A DNA stretch of 64,000 nucleotides from Betaproteobacteria bacterium. GTDB taxonomy: Bacteria > Pseudomonadota > Gammaproteobacteria > Burkholderiales > UBA6910. Where the stretch lies: positions 1-64,000 of the forward strand of contig JACPEG010000004.1 of assembly GCA_016183615.1 (NCBI GenBank), given 5' to 3'. This document shows, piece by piece, positions 34,392-43,627 of the stretch. The position numbers and the translations under genes were made by a program. The notes beneath the pieces are model-generated. The model was not told the DNA's origin, did not search any database, and saw only the letters and a program-made list of their open reading frames with translations. The stretch's first letter is position 1, and every line of letters starts with the position of its first letter.

Positions 34392-37300
34392 GTGCAGCCT
34401 CTTCCCGATTCCGAAACTTCCGGCGCCACCCGCCTGCTCCGGGCCGACCCGACCCCGGGTAGCCGCATCGGCTATGGCGGGCTCCATGGGTCGGGCGATG
34501 CGCTGGCCCTGGCGCAGCTCGCGGAGAACGGCTCGCCCCTGGCGGTTCTTGCCGCCAATGCCCTGGACGCGCAGCGCCTCGCCGCGGAGATCCGCTGGTT
34601 CGCGCCGAAGCGCGCGGTGAACCTGTTTCCCGACTGGGAAACCCTGCCCTACGACAATTTCTCGCCCCATCACGACCTGGTCTCGGAGCGGCTGGCCACC
34701 CTCTACCAGGTGATGCGCCACGCCTGCGACGTGCTGGTGGTGCCGGTCACTACCGCCCTCTACCGCCTGCCCCCCGCGGAGTACCTCGCGGCCTACACCT
34801 TTTTTCTCAAGCAGGGAGAGATTCTCGATCTCGATGCGCTGCGCATGCAGCTCGCCATGGCCGGCTACACCCACGTGACCCAGGTCTATGGCCCGGGCGA
34901 ATTCACGTTGCGCGGGGGGCTCATCGATCTCTTCCCCATGGGAAGCCCGCTGCCCTACCGCATCGACCTCCTCGACAACGAGATCGAGACCCTGCGCACC
35001 TTCGACGTGGACACCCAGCGCAGCATCTACCCGGTCCCGCAAATCCGGCTGCTCCCCGCCCGGGAATTCCCCCTGGACGAGGCGGGCCGCGCCCGCTTCC
35101 GCGGCCGGTTCCGGGAGCGCTTCGAGGGCGATCCCTCCAAGAGCCGCCTGTACAAGGACGTGAGCCAGGGGCTCGCTCCCGCCGGCATCGAGTATTACCT
35201 GCCCCTGTTCTTCGAACAGACCGCGACGCTGTTCGACTACCTTCCGGAAAACACGGTGATCTGCCTTCAGGGGGCGGTGCAGGAGGCGATGGAGGGATTC
35301 TGGCGCGACACCCGGTCGCGCTTCACCCTGCTGCGCGGCGACCGCGACCGGCCGCTCATGGAGCCCGACGAGCTGTTTCTCACCGTGGACCGGATCTTCG
35401 GCGCCATCAAGGCCTATCCCCGAATCGATATTCAAGCAGCTCCTTCCCCCTCGATGGGGGAAGGCGGGGATGGGGATGAGCAACGGCGGTCTTCCACCCC
35501 CACCCTGCCCCTCCCCCCTCAAGGGGGAGGGAAGCGCGACACGATCGAATGCGCGACCGCGCCCCTGCCGGAAATCCAGGTAGAGCGCCGGGCGGAAAAT
35601 CCGCTCGCGAAGCTTGGCGCCTTCGTCGAGTCCTTCGCCGGCCGGGTCCTGGTGGTGGCGGAGACCCACGGCCGGCGCGAGGTGATGGCGGACTATTTCC
35701 GCGAGTACGGCCAGCACCCGGTCACCTGCGACGATTACGCTGCGTTCCGCGCCGGCGGCGAGTGCTTCATGCTGGCCTGCGGCCCGCCCGCCGCCGGTTT
35801 CATCCTGGAATCCGAGCGCATCGCATTCATCACCGAGACCGAGCTCTACGCGAGCCACGTGCGCAATCGGGCGGCGCGCGAAGCCGCCCGCCCCGCTTCC
35901 GTGGACGGCGTGCTCAGGGACCTCTCCGAGCTCAAGCCGGGCGACCCGGTGGTCCACGAGCAGCACGGCATCGGCCGCTACCAGGGACTGGTCACGCTCG
36001 ATCTGGGCGAGGGCCGCACCGAGTTCCTGCACCTGGAATACGAGGCCGGCGACAAGCTCTATGTACCGGTGGCCCAGCTGCATCTCATCGGCCGCTACAG
36101 CGGCACCTCGCCCGAAGCGGCACCGCTGCACCGCCTCGGCAGTGGCCAGTGGGACAAGGCCAAGCGCAAGGCCGCGGCCCAGGTGCGGGATACCGCCGCG
36201 GAGCTGCTCAACCTGTATGCCCAGCGGGCAGCGCGCCAGGGCCATGCGTTCCGGATGCGCAGCCACGACTACGAGGCCTTTGCCGACGGCTTCGGCTTCG
36301 AGGAAACGCCGGACCAGGCGGGGGCGATCCAAGCGGTGATCGAGGACCTCACGCGGGGCCGGCCCATGGACCGCCTGATCTGCGGCGACGTGGGCTTCGG
36401 CAAGACCGAGGTGGCGCTGCGGGCGGCTTTCGTGGCCGTCATGGACGGCAAGCAGGTGGCCGTGCTGGTGCCCACGACGCTGCTGGCCGAGCAGCATTAC
36501 CAGACCTTCGGCGACCGCTTCTCCGACTGGCCGGTGAAAATCGCCGAGCTGTCCCGGTTCCGCTCCGCCAGGGAGACGGCCCAGGCGCTGGAGGGGCTTG
36601 CCGAAGGCCGCATCGACATCGCCATCGGCACCCACAAGCTGATTCAGAAAGGCGTCAAGTTCAGGAACCTCGGCCTCGTCATCATCGACGAGGAGCACCG
36701 CTTCGGCGTGCGCCAGAAGGAGCAGTTGAAGGCCCTGCGGGCCGAAGTGGATGTGTTGACGCTAACTGCGACGCCGATTCCCCGCACGCTCGCGCTGTCG
36801 CTGGAAGGCCTGCGGGAATTTTCGGTCATCGCAACCGCGCCTCAGCGGCGCCTGGCGATCAAGACCTTTGTCTCGCACTTCTCCGACGGAATCATCCGGG
36901 AAGCCTGCCTGCGGGAACTGAAGCGCGGCGGCCAGATCTACTTCCTGCACAACGAGATCGAGACCATCGAGGCCATGCGCGAGCGCATCGAGAAGCTGCT
37001 GCCGGAGGCTCGCATTCACGTGGCCCACGGCCAGATGCGGGAGCGCGAGCTGGAGCACGTGATGCGCGACTTCTACCATCAGCGCTTCAATCTGCTCCTC
37101 TGCACCACCATCATCGAGACCGGCATCGACGTGCCCTCTGCCAACACCATCGTCATCCACCGCTCCGACAAGTTCGGATTGGCTCAACTGCACCAGCTGA
37201 GGGGCCGGGTCGGCCGCTCTCACCATCAGGCCTACGCCTACCTGCTGATTCCCGACGAGGAGGCCCTCGGCAGGCAGGCCCGCAAGCGGCTGGAAGCGAT

Positions 37301-37931
37301 CCAGATGATGGAGCAGCTGGGCGCAGGCTTCTACCTCGCGATGCACGACCTGGAGATCCGCGGCGCCGGGGAAGTTCTCGGCGAATCCCAGAGCGGCGAG
37401 ATGCAGGAAGTGGGCTTCAATCTCTATGCCCAGATGCTGGATTCCGCGGTGCGCTCGCTCAAGGCGGGCCGCGAGCCCGACATGGCGCAGCCGCTGGGTA
37501 TTACCACGGAAATCAACCTGCACGCCCCGGCGCTGCTGCCGGAAGACTACTGCAGCGACGTGCACGAGCGGCTGGTGCTGTACAAGCGGCTGGCCAACTG
37601 TGCGTCCCTGGAGGATCTGGATGAGCTGCACCAGGAGCTGGTGGACCGCTTCGGCCTGCTGCCGCCGCCGGCGAAAGTGCTGCTCGACTGCCACCGCCTG
37701 CGCATCCTCGCCAGGCCCATGGGCATCACCCGCATCGACGCCGGGCCGGAGGCAATCCTGGTGCAATTCGTTCCCAGGCCGCCGATCGACGCCGGCAAGA
37801 TCATCGGGCTCATCCAGCGCAACAAGGAGTTTCGCCTCACCGGGCCGGAACGGCTGCGGATCCAGGCGGCTCACCCGGATGTGGCGGGTCGGGTCGCGAA
37901 AATTAAAAGCCTGCTCGGCGAACTCCGGTGA
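34392..37931 (+). CDS. mfd: Transcription-repair coupling factor Mfd
   Basis: Mfd removes stalled RNA polymerase and recruits UvrA. The 1179-residue protein has the UvrB-like N-terminal module (LFPDWETLPYDNFSPH), the RNA-polymerase-interacting domain near 510-600 (GDPVVHEQHGIGRYQGL), the RecG-like motor with Walker A GDVGFGKT (about 664-671) and DEEH, and the C-terminal TRCF domain. The start is GTG at 34392. About 31 residues (349-380) are encoded by a palindromic element inserted in frame, in a normally short linker before LPEIQVERRAENPL; the motor is intact, so the protein is probably functional. A terminator follows. Confidence 0.97.
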   Translation: MQPLPDSETSGATRLLRADPTPGSRIGYGGLHGSGDALALAQLAENGSPLAVLAANALDAQRLAAEIRWFAPKRAVNLFPDWETLPYDNFSPHHDLVSERLATLYQVMRHACDVLVVPVTTALYRLPPAEYLAAYTFFLKQGEILDLDALRMQLAMAGYTHVTQVYGPGEFTLRGGLIDLFPMGSPLPYRIDLLDNEIETLRTFDVDTQRSIYPVPQIRLLPAREFPLDEAGRARFRGRFRERFEGDPSKSRLYKDVSQGLAPAGIEYYLPLFFEQTATLFDYLPENTVICLQGAVQEAMEGFWRDTRSRFTLLRGDRDRPLMEPDELFLTVDRIFGAIKAYPRIDIQAAPSPSMGEGGDGDEQRRSSTPTLPLPPQGGGKRDTIECATAPLPEIQVERRAENPLAKLGAFVESFAGRVLVVAETHGRREVMADYFREYGQHPVTCDDYAAFRAGGECFMLACGPPAAGFILESERIAFITETELYASHVRNRAAREAARPASVDGVLRDLSELKPGDPVVHEQHGIGRYQGLVTLDLGEGRTEFLHLEYEAGDKLYVPVAQLHLIGRYSGTSPEAAPLHRLGSGQWDKAKRKAAAQVRDTAAELLNLYAQRAARQGHAFRMRSHDYEAFADGFGFEETPDQAGAIQAVIEDLTRGRPMDRLICGDVGFGKTEVALRAAFVAVMDGKQVAVLVPTTLLAEQHYQTFGDRFSDWPVKIAELSRFRSARETAQALEGLAEGRIDIAIGTHKLIQKGVKFRNLGLVIIDEEHRFGVRQKEQLKALRAEVDVLTLTATPIPRTLALSLEGLREFSVIATAPQRRLAIKTFVSHFSDGIIREACLRELKRGGQIYFLHNEIETIEAMRERIEKLLPEARIHVAHGQMRERELEHVMRDFYHQRFNLLLCTTIIETGIDVPSANTIVIHRSDKFGLAQLHQLRGRVGRSHHQAYAYLLIPDEEALGRQARKRLEAIQMMEQLGAGFYLAMHDLEIRGAGEVLGESQSGEMQEVGFNLYAQMLDSAVRSLKAGREPDMAQPLGITTEINLHAPALLPEDYCSDVHERLVLYKRLANCASLEDLDELHQELVDRFGLLPPPAKVLLDCHRLRILARPMGITRIDAGPEAILVQFVPRPPIDAGKIIGLIQRNKEFRLTGPERLRIQAAHPDVAGRVAKIKSLLGELR
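35440..35532. repeat. MITE-like palindromic element inside mfd
   Basis: About 93 bp begin CTCCTTCCCCCTCGATGGGG and end with CTCAAGGGGGAGGGAAG. Each end is a hairpin, and the two ends are inverted repeats of each other over about 35 bp. The length is a multiple of three and the read-through frame has no stop, so mfd stays open. It encodes a Pro/Gly/Ser-rich stretch unlike the flanking Mfd sequence. Confidence 0.85.
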
Positions 37932-37945
37932 TTGTGAACTATTTC

Positions 37946-37980
37946 ACGGGCCCGGCCGGCCCTCCCCGGCGGGGCCCGTT
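37946..37980 (+). terminator. Terminator after mfd
   Basis: ACGGGCCC pairs with GGGCCCGT around a GC-rich loop, followed by TTTAT, 15 bp after the mfd stop. Confidence 0.75.
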
Positions 37981-38045
37981 TATGAGATGATTTAGCCGGT
38001 CCTAATAAACAACACTCCGCTTTTTCCCCCTCAAGGAGCGAGAAG

Positions 38046-38183
38046 ATGTGGTTCTTCCTTTATGCAGTCTTTTGCGTAGCCATCATCGTTCTCCATTACA
38101 CCGGGTGGCTCGCCGCCCGCAACCTCGAGTGGGTAATCTGGATCCTGGTCGTCACCATCGTCCCCGCCATTCTCTGGCTCTAG
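38046..38183 (+). CDS. 45-residue membrane protein
   Basis: A short frame, ATG at 38046 to TAG at 38183, encodes MWFFLYAVFCVAIIVLHYTG, then WLAARNLEWVIW and ILVVTIVPAILWL. It has two hydrophobic helices separated by a short RNLE turn. AAGGAG lies 8 bases before the ATG, and the frame fills the gap between the mfd terminator and tag. The codon choice resembles its neighbours. I know no family for it; the placement and ribosome-binding site make it likely to be real. Confidence 0.7.
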   Translation: MWFFLYAVFCVAIIVLHYTGWLAARNLEWVIWILVVTIVPAILWL

Positions 38184-38220
38184 GAGCTCGGGCCGCCTGC
38201 CGCGCGGCCTGGCATCTGTC

Positions 38221-38799
38221 ATGGACCGGAACCGCTGCCCCTGGGCCGACGCGAGCGCCCTGTCCCGGGACTACCACGACCGGGAATGGGGCGTGCCCGT
38301 TCACGAGGACAACAAGCTGTTTGAAATGCTGATCCTGGAAGGGGCCCAGGCGGGGCTCGCCTGGGCCACGATACTTACCCGGCGCGAGGGCTACCGCCGG
38401 GCGTTCCAGAAGTTCGACCCGGAGCGGGTGGCGCGCTTCGATGCGCGCAAGGTGGAGGCATTGGTGGCCGATCCCGGGATCGTGAGAAACCGCGCCAAGA
38501 TCGAGGCCGCCATCCACAACGCCCGCTGCTTCCTCGACGTTCAGGAGCGATTCGGCAGCTTCGACCAGTACGCCTGGCAGTTCGTGGGGGGCAAGCCGCG
38601 CCAGAACGGCTGGAAAAGCCTGCAGCTGGTGCCCGCGTCCACCATCGAATCCGACGCCATGAGCAAGGAGCTGAAGAAGCTCGGCTTCAAGTTTGTCGGA
38701 ACCACCATCTGCTATGCCTTCATCCAGGCCGTCGGCATGGTCAACGACCACGTGGTGGACTGCTACCGCTGGGAAGCGATCCGGCGCCTCGGCGCCTGA
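38221..38799 (+). CDS. tag: DNA-3-methyladenine glycosylase I
   Basis: Tag excises 3-methyladenine from DNA. The 192-residue protein has the family start RCPWA, YHDREWGVPVHED, the EGAQAGLAWATIL helix bearing the catalytic-pocket Glu, and the C-terminal zinc ligands in GMVNDHVVDCYR. Length and order are standard. It begins 37 bp after the small membrane protein gene and may share its transcript. Confidence 0.96.
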   Translation: MDRNRCPWADASALSRDYHDREWGVPVHEDNKLFEMLILEGAQAGLAWATILTRREGYRRAFQKFDPERVARFDARKVEALVADPGIVRNRAKIEAAIHNARCFLDVQERFGSFDQYAWQFVGGKPRQNGWKSLQLVPASTIESDAMSKELKKLGFKFVGTTICYAFIQAVGMVNDHVVDCYRWEAIRRLGA

Positions 38800-38931
38800 A
38801 AAAATCCGGTTCCGCCCCGGGCGCCCCCCGCCGCGTCAGCTGACCGCGGCACCTGTCGCGCAAGGATTACCGCCACCGGCAAGCCGTGTCGGAGCAGGGC
38901 GGGCGTTCCCATAGTACAATTCGCTTCCGCC

Positions 38932-40170
38932 ATGCCTCTCATCCGACCGTTTGCCGGCCTGCGGCCGGCGCCGGGCCGCGCCGCCGACGTGGCCGCCCCG
39001 CCCTACGACGTTCTCACCACCGAAGAAGCCCGCGTCCGCGCCAAGGGCAGGCCGTGGAGCTTCCTGCACATCTCCAAGCCGGAGATCGATCTCCCGGAAA
39101 ACACCGATCCCTACGCGCCGGAGGTCTATGCCAAGGCCCGGGGAAACCTGGATCGCATGCTGGAGGCCGGAATCGTCGCGCGCGATGCAGGCCCCTGCTA
39201 CTACGCCTACCGCATCGTCATGGGGCAGCACGTGCAGACGGGGCTGGTCGCCGCGACCTCGGTCCCCGACTACGACTCGAACCGCATCCGCCGCCACGAG
39301 TTCACCCGCCCCGACAAGGAGGACGACCGGGTGCGGCAGATCGAGGCCCTCAACGCCCAGACCGGGCCGGTGCTGCTCGCCTATCCTGCGGCGCCGGCGA
39401 TCGACGCCATGCTGGCCCGGGTGTCGGCCGCCGCACCCGACGCCGACGTGACCACCGAGGAAGGCATTCGCCACATGATCTGGCCGGTACGGGACCCTGC
39501 CGCCATCCGGGCGCTGACCGAGGGATTCGATGCCATGGCGGCGCTGTATATCGCCGATGGCCATCACCGCTCCGCCGCCGCGTCGCGGGTCGCCGCCCGC
39601 CGCCGGGCGGCCAATCCCCGCCACAGCGGCGAAGAAAGCTACAACCACTTTCTCGCGGTGATCTTCCCCCACCATGAGATGCAGATCCTGGATTACAACC
39701 GGGTGGTGACGGACCTCGGCAGCCTGACGCCTTCCGATCTGCGGAAGCACGTGGCGGAGCGCTTCGCCGTGGCGCCGAGTGCGGCGCCGGTGAAGCCCGC
39801 GCACCCGGGAGAATTCGGGCTCTACGTCGCGCGCGCCTGGTATCGCCTGACCATCCGCCCTGAACTCATTCCGGCGGATGATCCGGTGGCGCGGCTCGAC
39901 GTGAGCCTGCTTTCGGATCACCTGCTGGGGCCGATTCTCGGCATCCACGACCTGCGCCGGGACAGGCGCATCGACTTCGTGGGAGGAATCCGGGGACTGG
40001 GCGAACTGGAAAAGCGGGTGGACGGCGGCGGCGGCGCCGCCTTCTCCCTCTACCCGACCCGCATGCAGGACCTGATGGCGGTGGCGGATGCGGGCCATGT
40101 CATGCCGCCGAAATCCACCTGGTTCGAGCCGAAGCTCGCCGACGGGCTGGTGTCCCACGTTCTGGATTAG
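38932..40170 (+). CDS. DUF1015 family protein
   Basis: The 412-residue protein matches DUF1015: the start PFAGLRPAPGRAADVAAPPYD, the HEFTRPDKEDDR block and the conserved ADGHHR. ADGHHR is shared with ParB-like kinases such as archaeal serine kinase SerK, so a small-molecule kinase role is possible but unproven. TACAAT at 38915-38920 may be its -10. It is convergent with the isc operon. Confidence 0.85.
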   Translation: MPLIRPFAGLRPAPGRAADVAAPPYDVLTTEEARVRAKGRPWSFLHISKPEIDLPENTDPYAPEVYAKARGNLDRMLEAGIVARDAGPCYYAYRIVMGQHVQTGLVAATSVPDYDSNRIRRHEFTRPDKEDDRVRQIEALNAQTGPVLLAYPAAPAIDAMLARVSAAAPDADVTTEEGIRHMIWPVRDPAAIRALTEGFDAMAALYIADGHHRSAAASRVAARRRAANPRHSGEESYNHFLAVIFPHHEMQILDYNRVVTDLGSLTPSDLRKHVAERFAVAPSAAPVKPAHPGEFGLYVARAWYRLTIRPELIPADDPVARLDVSLLSDHLLGPILGIHDLRRDRRIDFVGGIRGLGELEKRVDGGGGAAFSLYPTRMQDLMAVADAGHVMPPKSTWFEPKLADGLVSHVLD

Positions 40171-40213
40171 CAAACCGGCGCGCCGTAACCCCGGCTGAAG
40201 GGAACGGAGGCGG

Positions 40214-40408
40214 CTATTCGACTTCCTCGATCCAGGCCGCCTGGATCGCCTCCAGGATTTTTTCCCCCGAGCGCTTGGGATCGTCGTCGAAGCCCTCCAG
40301 ATCACGCACCCAGTTGTAGAGGTCGGTGAAGCGGATGCCGCGGGGATCCACATCGGAATGCTTTTCCGCAAGGGCGATGGCGATTTCCTGCACGTCGGTC
40401 CATTTCAT
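40214..40408 (-). CDS. iscX: Fe-S assembly adaptor IscX
   Basis: The 64-residue acidic protein (KWTDVQEIAIALAEKHSDVD, FTDLYNWVRDLEGFDDDP) is IscX, which binds IscS at the frataxin site and tunes its activity. It is the last gene of the isc operon, 11 bp after fdx, the normal position. Confidence 0.95.
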   Translation of the reverse strand: MKWTDVQEIAIALAEKHSDVDPRGIRFTDLYNWVRDLEGFDDDPKRSGEKILEAIQAAWIEEVE

Positions 40409-40419
40409 GGCGACTCCCC

Positions 40420-40761
40420 TCAGTGCTTCCCTTCTTTCACCATGTTGATGGTGTATTTTGGAATTTCAATCACCAGGTCGCGGTCCTTCACCACCGCCTG
40501 GCAGGACAGCCGCGAGGTGGGCTCCAGCCCCCAGGCCTTGTCCAGCAGGTCATCCTCCTTCTCGTCCGAGGGATCGAGCGTGTCGAAGCCCTCGCGGATG
40601 ACCACGTGGCAGGTGGTGCAGGCGCAGGATTTTTCGCAGGCGTGATCGATCTGGATGCCGTTGGCGAGCAGGTTATCGCAGATGGACGCGCCGCTTTCGG
40701 CCTCGAACAGGGCGCCCTCGGGGCAGAGTTCCTCGTGGGGCAGGACGATGATCTGGGGCAT
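40420..40761 (-). CDS. fdx: ISC-type [2Fe-2S] ferredoxin
   Basis: The 113-residue ferredoxin supplies electrons for cluster assembly. Cluster ligands C42, C48, C51 (CEKSCACTTC) and C87 (RLSCQ) match E. coli Fdx positions. The ATG at 40761 starts the conserved PQIIVLPHEELCPEG. The 43-bp gap to hscA contains GGTGAACGGTGAACAG, related to the palindrome at 57431-57509. Confidence 0.96.
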   Translation of the reverse strand: MPQIIVLPHEELCPEGALFEAESGASICDNLLANGIQIDHACEKSCACTTCHVVIREGFDTLDPSDEKEDDLLDKAWGLEPTSRLSCQAVVKDRDLVIEIPKYTINMVKEGKH

Positions 40762-40804
40762 GAAGGACGGTGAACGGTGAACAGCAAACAGGAAACGGTG
40801 GCAC

Positions 40805-42730
40805 TCAGGGTTTAGAGGAGGCCGCGGAATTGACGTCGGCCTTGGTGGAAGGCTGATCGCCGATGGCGGCAAGTTCGTCGATCCGATGCCCCGTCAGCGC
40901 CTGCCGGATGCTGGCGTTCATGCGCCGGGAGGCAAACTCCACCGTGGCGTGGTTCAGCCGGTCGACGGCGAGCTTGATGGCCTTGAGGTTGTCGGACTGA
41001 AGCGCGGCCCTGAGCCGCGCCATCTCTTCGTCGATCGCGGCCCGCTCCTCGGCGGAGAGCAGCGCTTCGCCGTTTTCCTCCAGGGCGGATTGCGTGGCCT
41101 CCAGCAGCCGCTGGCCGTCCACCTGCTGCTCCCGCAGTGCCCGGGCATGCACATCCTCCTTGGCGTGCAGATAGGAGTCTTTCAGCATGCCGGTGATCTG
41201 CTCGTCGGTGAGCCCATAGGAGGGCTTCACCGCGACCGAGGCTTCCACGCCGCTCGCCTTTTCCTGGGCAGTCACCGAAAGCAGGCCGTCGGCGTCCACC
41301 TGGAACGTGACCCGCACCCGCGCCGCGCCCGCCACCATGGGCGGAATGCCCTTCAGCTCGAAGCGGGCCAGGGAGCGGCAGTCGGCCACCAGCTCGCGCT
41401 CGCCCTGCACCACGTGGATGCTCATGGCGGCCTGGCCGTCCTTGAAGGTGGTGAATTCCTGGGCCCGCGCCACCGGAATCGTGGAATTGCGCGGAATGAT
41501 TTTCTCGGTGAGCCCGCCCATGGTTTCGATGCCCAGGGACAGGGGGATCACGTCGAGCAGCAGCCAGTCGTCGGCGCCGCGGTTGCCGGCGAGGAGATTG
41601 GCCTGGATCGCGGCCCCCAGCGCCACCACCTTTTCCGGATCCAGGTTGTTGAGGGGCTCCTGCCGGAAAAACTCCGCCACCGCGCGCTGGATCTGGGGCA
41701 TGCGGGTGGCGCCCCCCACCATCACCACGCCCTTCACCTGCTCCACCGTGAGTCCGGCGTCGCGCAGAGCCTTGCGGGTCGGAACCAGGGTCTTGTTGAC
41801 CAGCGTCCGGGTAATATCGGTGAAGATGTCGCCGGTGAGCGTGAGATCGATGGTCTCCCCGCCCATCAGCACGCTGGTCATGCGGGCTTCGCCGTGCTCG
41901 GTCAGCGCCTCCTTGGCTTCCCGCGCGCGGGTGAGCAGATTTCGCATGTCGTGGGGCGTCACAAACGAGAGATTGCTTTTTTCGAGAGCCCAGCAGAACA
42001 CCCGCTGGTCGAAGTCGTCGCCGCCGAGGGCGGAATCACCGGCGGTGGCGAGCACTTCGAACACGCCCTGGGACAGCCGCAGGATGGAAATGTCGAAGGT
42101 GCCGCCGCCCAGGTCGTAGACCGCGTAGATGCCCTCGGCCGCGTTGTCCAGGCCATAGGCAATCGCCGCCGCGGTCGGCTCGTTCAGCAGGCGCAGCACG
42201 TTGAGGCCCGCGAGCTTCGCCGCGTCCTTGGTGGCCTGGCGCTGGGCATCGTCGAAATAGGCCGGCACCGTGATCACCGCGCCCACCAGTTCGCCACCCA
42301 GGGCCTTCTCGCCCCGGGCGCGGAGCACTTTCAGGATTTCCGCGGAAACCTCCACCGGGCTCCTGATGCCGCACGCGGCTCTGATCTGGACCATGCCGGG
42401 CGCGTCCACGAAGTGGTAAGGCATGCGCCCGATGTCCTCGATATCCTTCAGTCCCCGCCCCATGAAGCGCTTCACCGACACGATGGTGTTGTGGGGATCC
42501 TGGCTCTGCAGCGTCTGGGCTCCGTAGCCCACCTGGGCGCAGCCCCCGCGGTCGTAGTGCACGACCGAGGGCAGCAGCGGCCGCCCTTCCTCGTCGTTGA
42601 TCACCACCGAGATGCCGTTGCGCACCGTCGCCACCAGGGAGTTGGTGGTGCCGAGGTCGATTCCCACCGCGAGCCGGTGCTCGTGGGGGGCGGTGCCCAT
42701 GCCCGGTTCCGAGATTTGCAGTAGCGCCAT
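40805..42730 (-). CDS. hscA: Fe-S assembly chaperone HscA
   Basis: HscA is the Hsp70 that releases clusters from IscU. The 641-residue protein has [12 protein letters not shown], the [13 protein letters not shown] phosphate loop, [12 protein letters not shown], and a substrate-binding domain. It lacks the EEVD tail of DnaK, as expected. It reads from 42730, behind a long palindromic element at 42743-42910. Confidence 0.97.
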   Translation of the reverse strand: MALLQISEPGMGTAPHEHRLAVGIDLGTTNSLVATVRNGISVVINDEEGRPLLPSVVHYDRGGCAQVGYGAQTLQSQDPHNTIVSVKRFMGRGLKDIEDIGRMPYHFVDAPGMVQIRAACGIRSPVEVSAEILKVLRARGEKALGGELVGAVITVPAYFDDAQRQATKDAAKLAGLNVLRLLNEPTAAAIAYGLDNAAEGIYAVYDLGGGTFDISILRLSQGVFEVLATAGDSALGGDDFDQRVFCWALEKSNLSFVTPHDMRNLLTRAREAKEALTEHGEARMTSVLMGGETIDLTLTGDIFTDITRTLVNKTLVPTRKALRDAGLTVEQVKGVVMVGGATRMPQIQRAVAEFFRQEPLNNLDPEKVVALGAAIQANLLAGNRGADDWLLLDVIPLSLGIETMGGLTEKIIPRNSTIPVARAQEFTTFKDGQAAMSIHVVQGERELVADCRSLARFELKGIPPMVAGAARVRVTFQVDADGLLSVTAQEKASGVEASVAVKPSYGLTDEQITGMLKDSYLHAKEDVHARALREQQVDGQRLLEATQSALEENGEALLSAEERAAIDEEMARLRAALQSDNLKAIKLAVDRLNHATVEFASRRMNASIRQALTGHRIDELAAIGDQPSTKADVNSAASSKP

Positions 42731-42742
42731 TATTCGTGCCTA

Positions 42743-42910
42743 ACCACAGAGGCACAGAGACACGGAGAAAAGCAAATTCGTTTTAACGCAAAGACGCAAA
42801 GATCGCAAAGAGAGTCAAAATTGCTTCCGATCCTTTGCGTCCTTTGCGTCCCTTTCTTTTCCCCTTTGCGTTAATGCTCCTGGTTTTTGAACTTCTCTGT
42901 GCTCTGTGGT
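42743..42910. repeat. Large nested palindrome between hscB and hscA
   Basis: The outer arms are ACCACAGAGGCACAGAGACA and TCTCTGTGCTCTGTGGT. The inner arms are TTAACGCAAAGACGCAAAGA and CTTTGCGTCCTTTGCGTCC, with CCCTTTGCGTTAA repeated. This kind of ACCACAGAG...CTCTGTGGT element recurs in many bacterial genomes. A decayed relative lies at 56585-56650. It fills almost the whole gap and would form a large hairpin in the isc mRNA. Confidence 0.88.
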
Positions 42911-42919
42911 GAAAGGATT

Positions 42920-43453
42920 TTACGTCTCTATCGACTCCAGCGCTTCGCCAATTTCGTGCTGGAGCTTTTCGTAGAAGCGGAGCTTGCGGACGGTCTCGGC
43001 CGCCGCCGGGAAATTTTTCTCCGCATCCAGCAGGCGGGCGAGTTCCTCGTGCATCTCGGCAAGGTCACGGTTGAGCTTGGTTTCGAGGTGCATCAGCCCG
43101 TGGCCGTCGCGGGCGCTCCGGGCATCCTGGATCGCCTCCCGCCATTCCAGCTGGGCCATCAGAAACTCCGCCGGCATGGCGGTATTCGTCTCCTCCTGGG
43201 TATGCACGCCCTGCAGCAGGAGCAGGTAGCGAGCCCGGGTGAGGGGGCGCTTCAGGGTCTGGTAAGCCTCGTTGGCGCGGGTCGCCCATTGCATGGATAC
43301 GCGCCGCTCGGCTTGCGAGAGATGGGCGAAACGGTCGGGGTGAACCCGGCTCTGGATGTCGCGGTAGCTCTGTTCCAGCTTGGCGAGATCGATCTGGAAC
43401 CGGGGCTGCAGGCCGAACAGCTCGAAGAAGTCCTGGTTGAAATCCAGCGCCAT
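42920..43453 (-). CDS. hscB: Fe-S assembly co-chaperone HscB
   Basis: HscB is the J-protein that delivers IscU to HscA. The 177-residue protein has the J-domain HPD at 38-40 (SRVHPDRFAHLS) and a C-terminal three-helix bundle. The ATG at 43453 begins DFNQDFFELFGL, the family start; the frame extends 13 codons further without similarity. Confidence 0.96.
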   Translation of the reverse strand: MALDFNQDFFELFGLQPRFQIDLAKLEQSYRDIQSRVHPDRFAHLSQAERRVSMQWATRANEAYQTLKRPLTRARYLLLLQGVHTQEETNTAMPAEFLMAQLEWREAIQDARSARDGHGLMHLETKLNRDLAEMHEELARLLDAEKNFPAAAETVRKLRFYEKLQHEIGEALESIET

Positions 43454-43507
43454 GCCCGCGTGAGGGGAACCGTCTCGGTCTGCCCTGAGCACTACTTGTT
43501 GTTATTA

Positions 43508-43627
43508 GAGCGAGTATGTTGCGTCAAGACGAGGCGCCCGGCCCTTTTTCGAGCGGAGCATACATGAATCGTATGTGAGCATCGAAAAAGGGCCGGGCAA
43601 CGATGTATTGGCGCAACAGACGAAGCT
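43508..43627. repeat. Long hairpin element between iscA and hscB
   Basis: Perfect 17-bp arms GCCCGGCCCTTTTTCGA (43536-43552) and TCGAAAAAGGGCCGGGC (43582-43598) enclose a loop with its own inverted repeat, CATACATGAATCGTATGTG. Outside, GAGTATGTTGCG and CGCAACAGACGAAGCTC extend the pairing imperfectly. The element ends at the iscA stop codon. It could act as an attenuator or processing site, or be a mobile palindrome. Confidence 0.88.

Noticed and set aside
34068-36698. 876-residue open frame on the minus strand
   Set aside because: It is antisense to mfd, which has all family motifs; the frame has no domain of its own.
37946-37980. Attenuator controlling the small membrane protein and tag
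   Set aside because: The hairpin directly follows the mfd stop and is followed by a short T-run, so a simple terminator is the better reading.
40886-42724. 612-residue open frame opposite hscA
   Set aside because: hscA is unmistakable on the other strand and this frame has no motif or ribosome-binding site.
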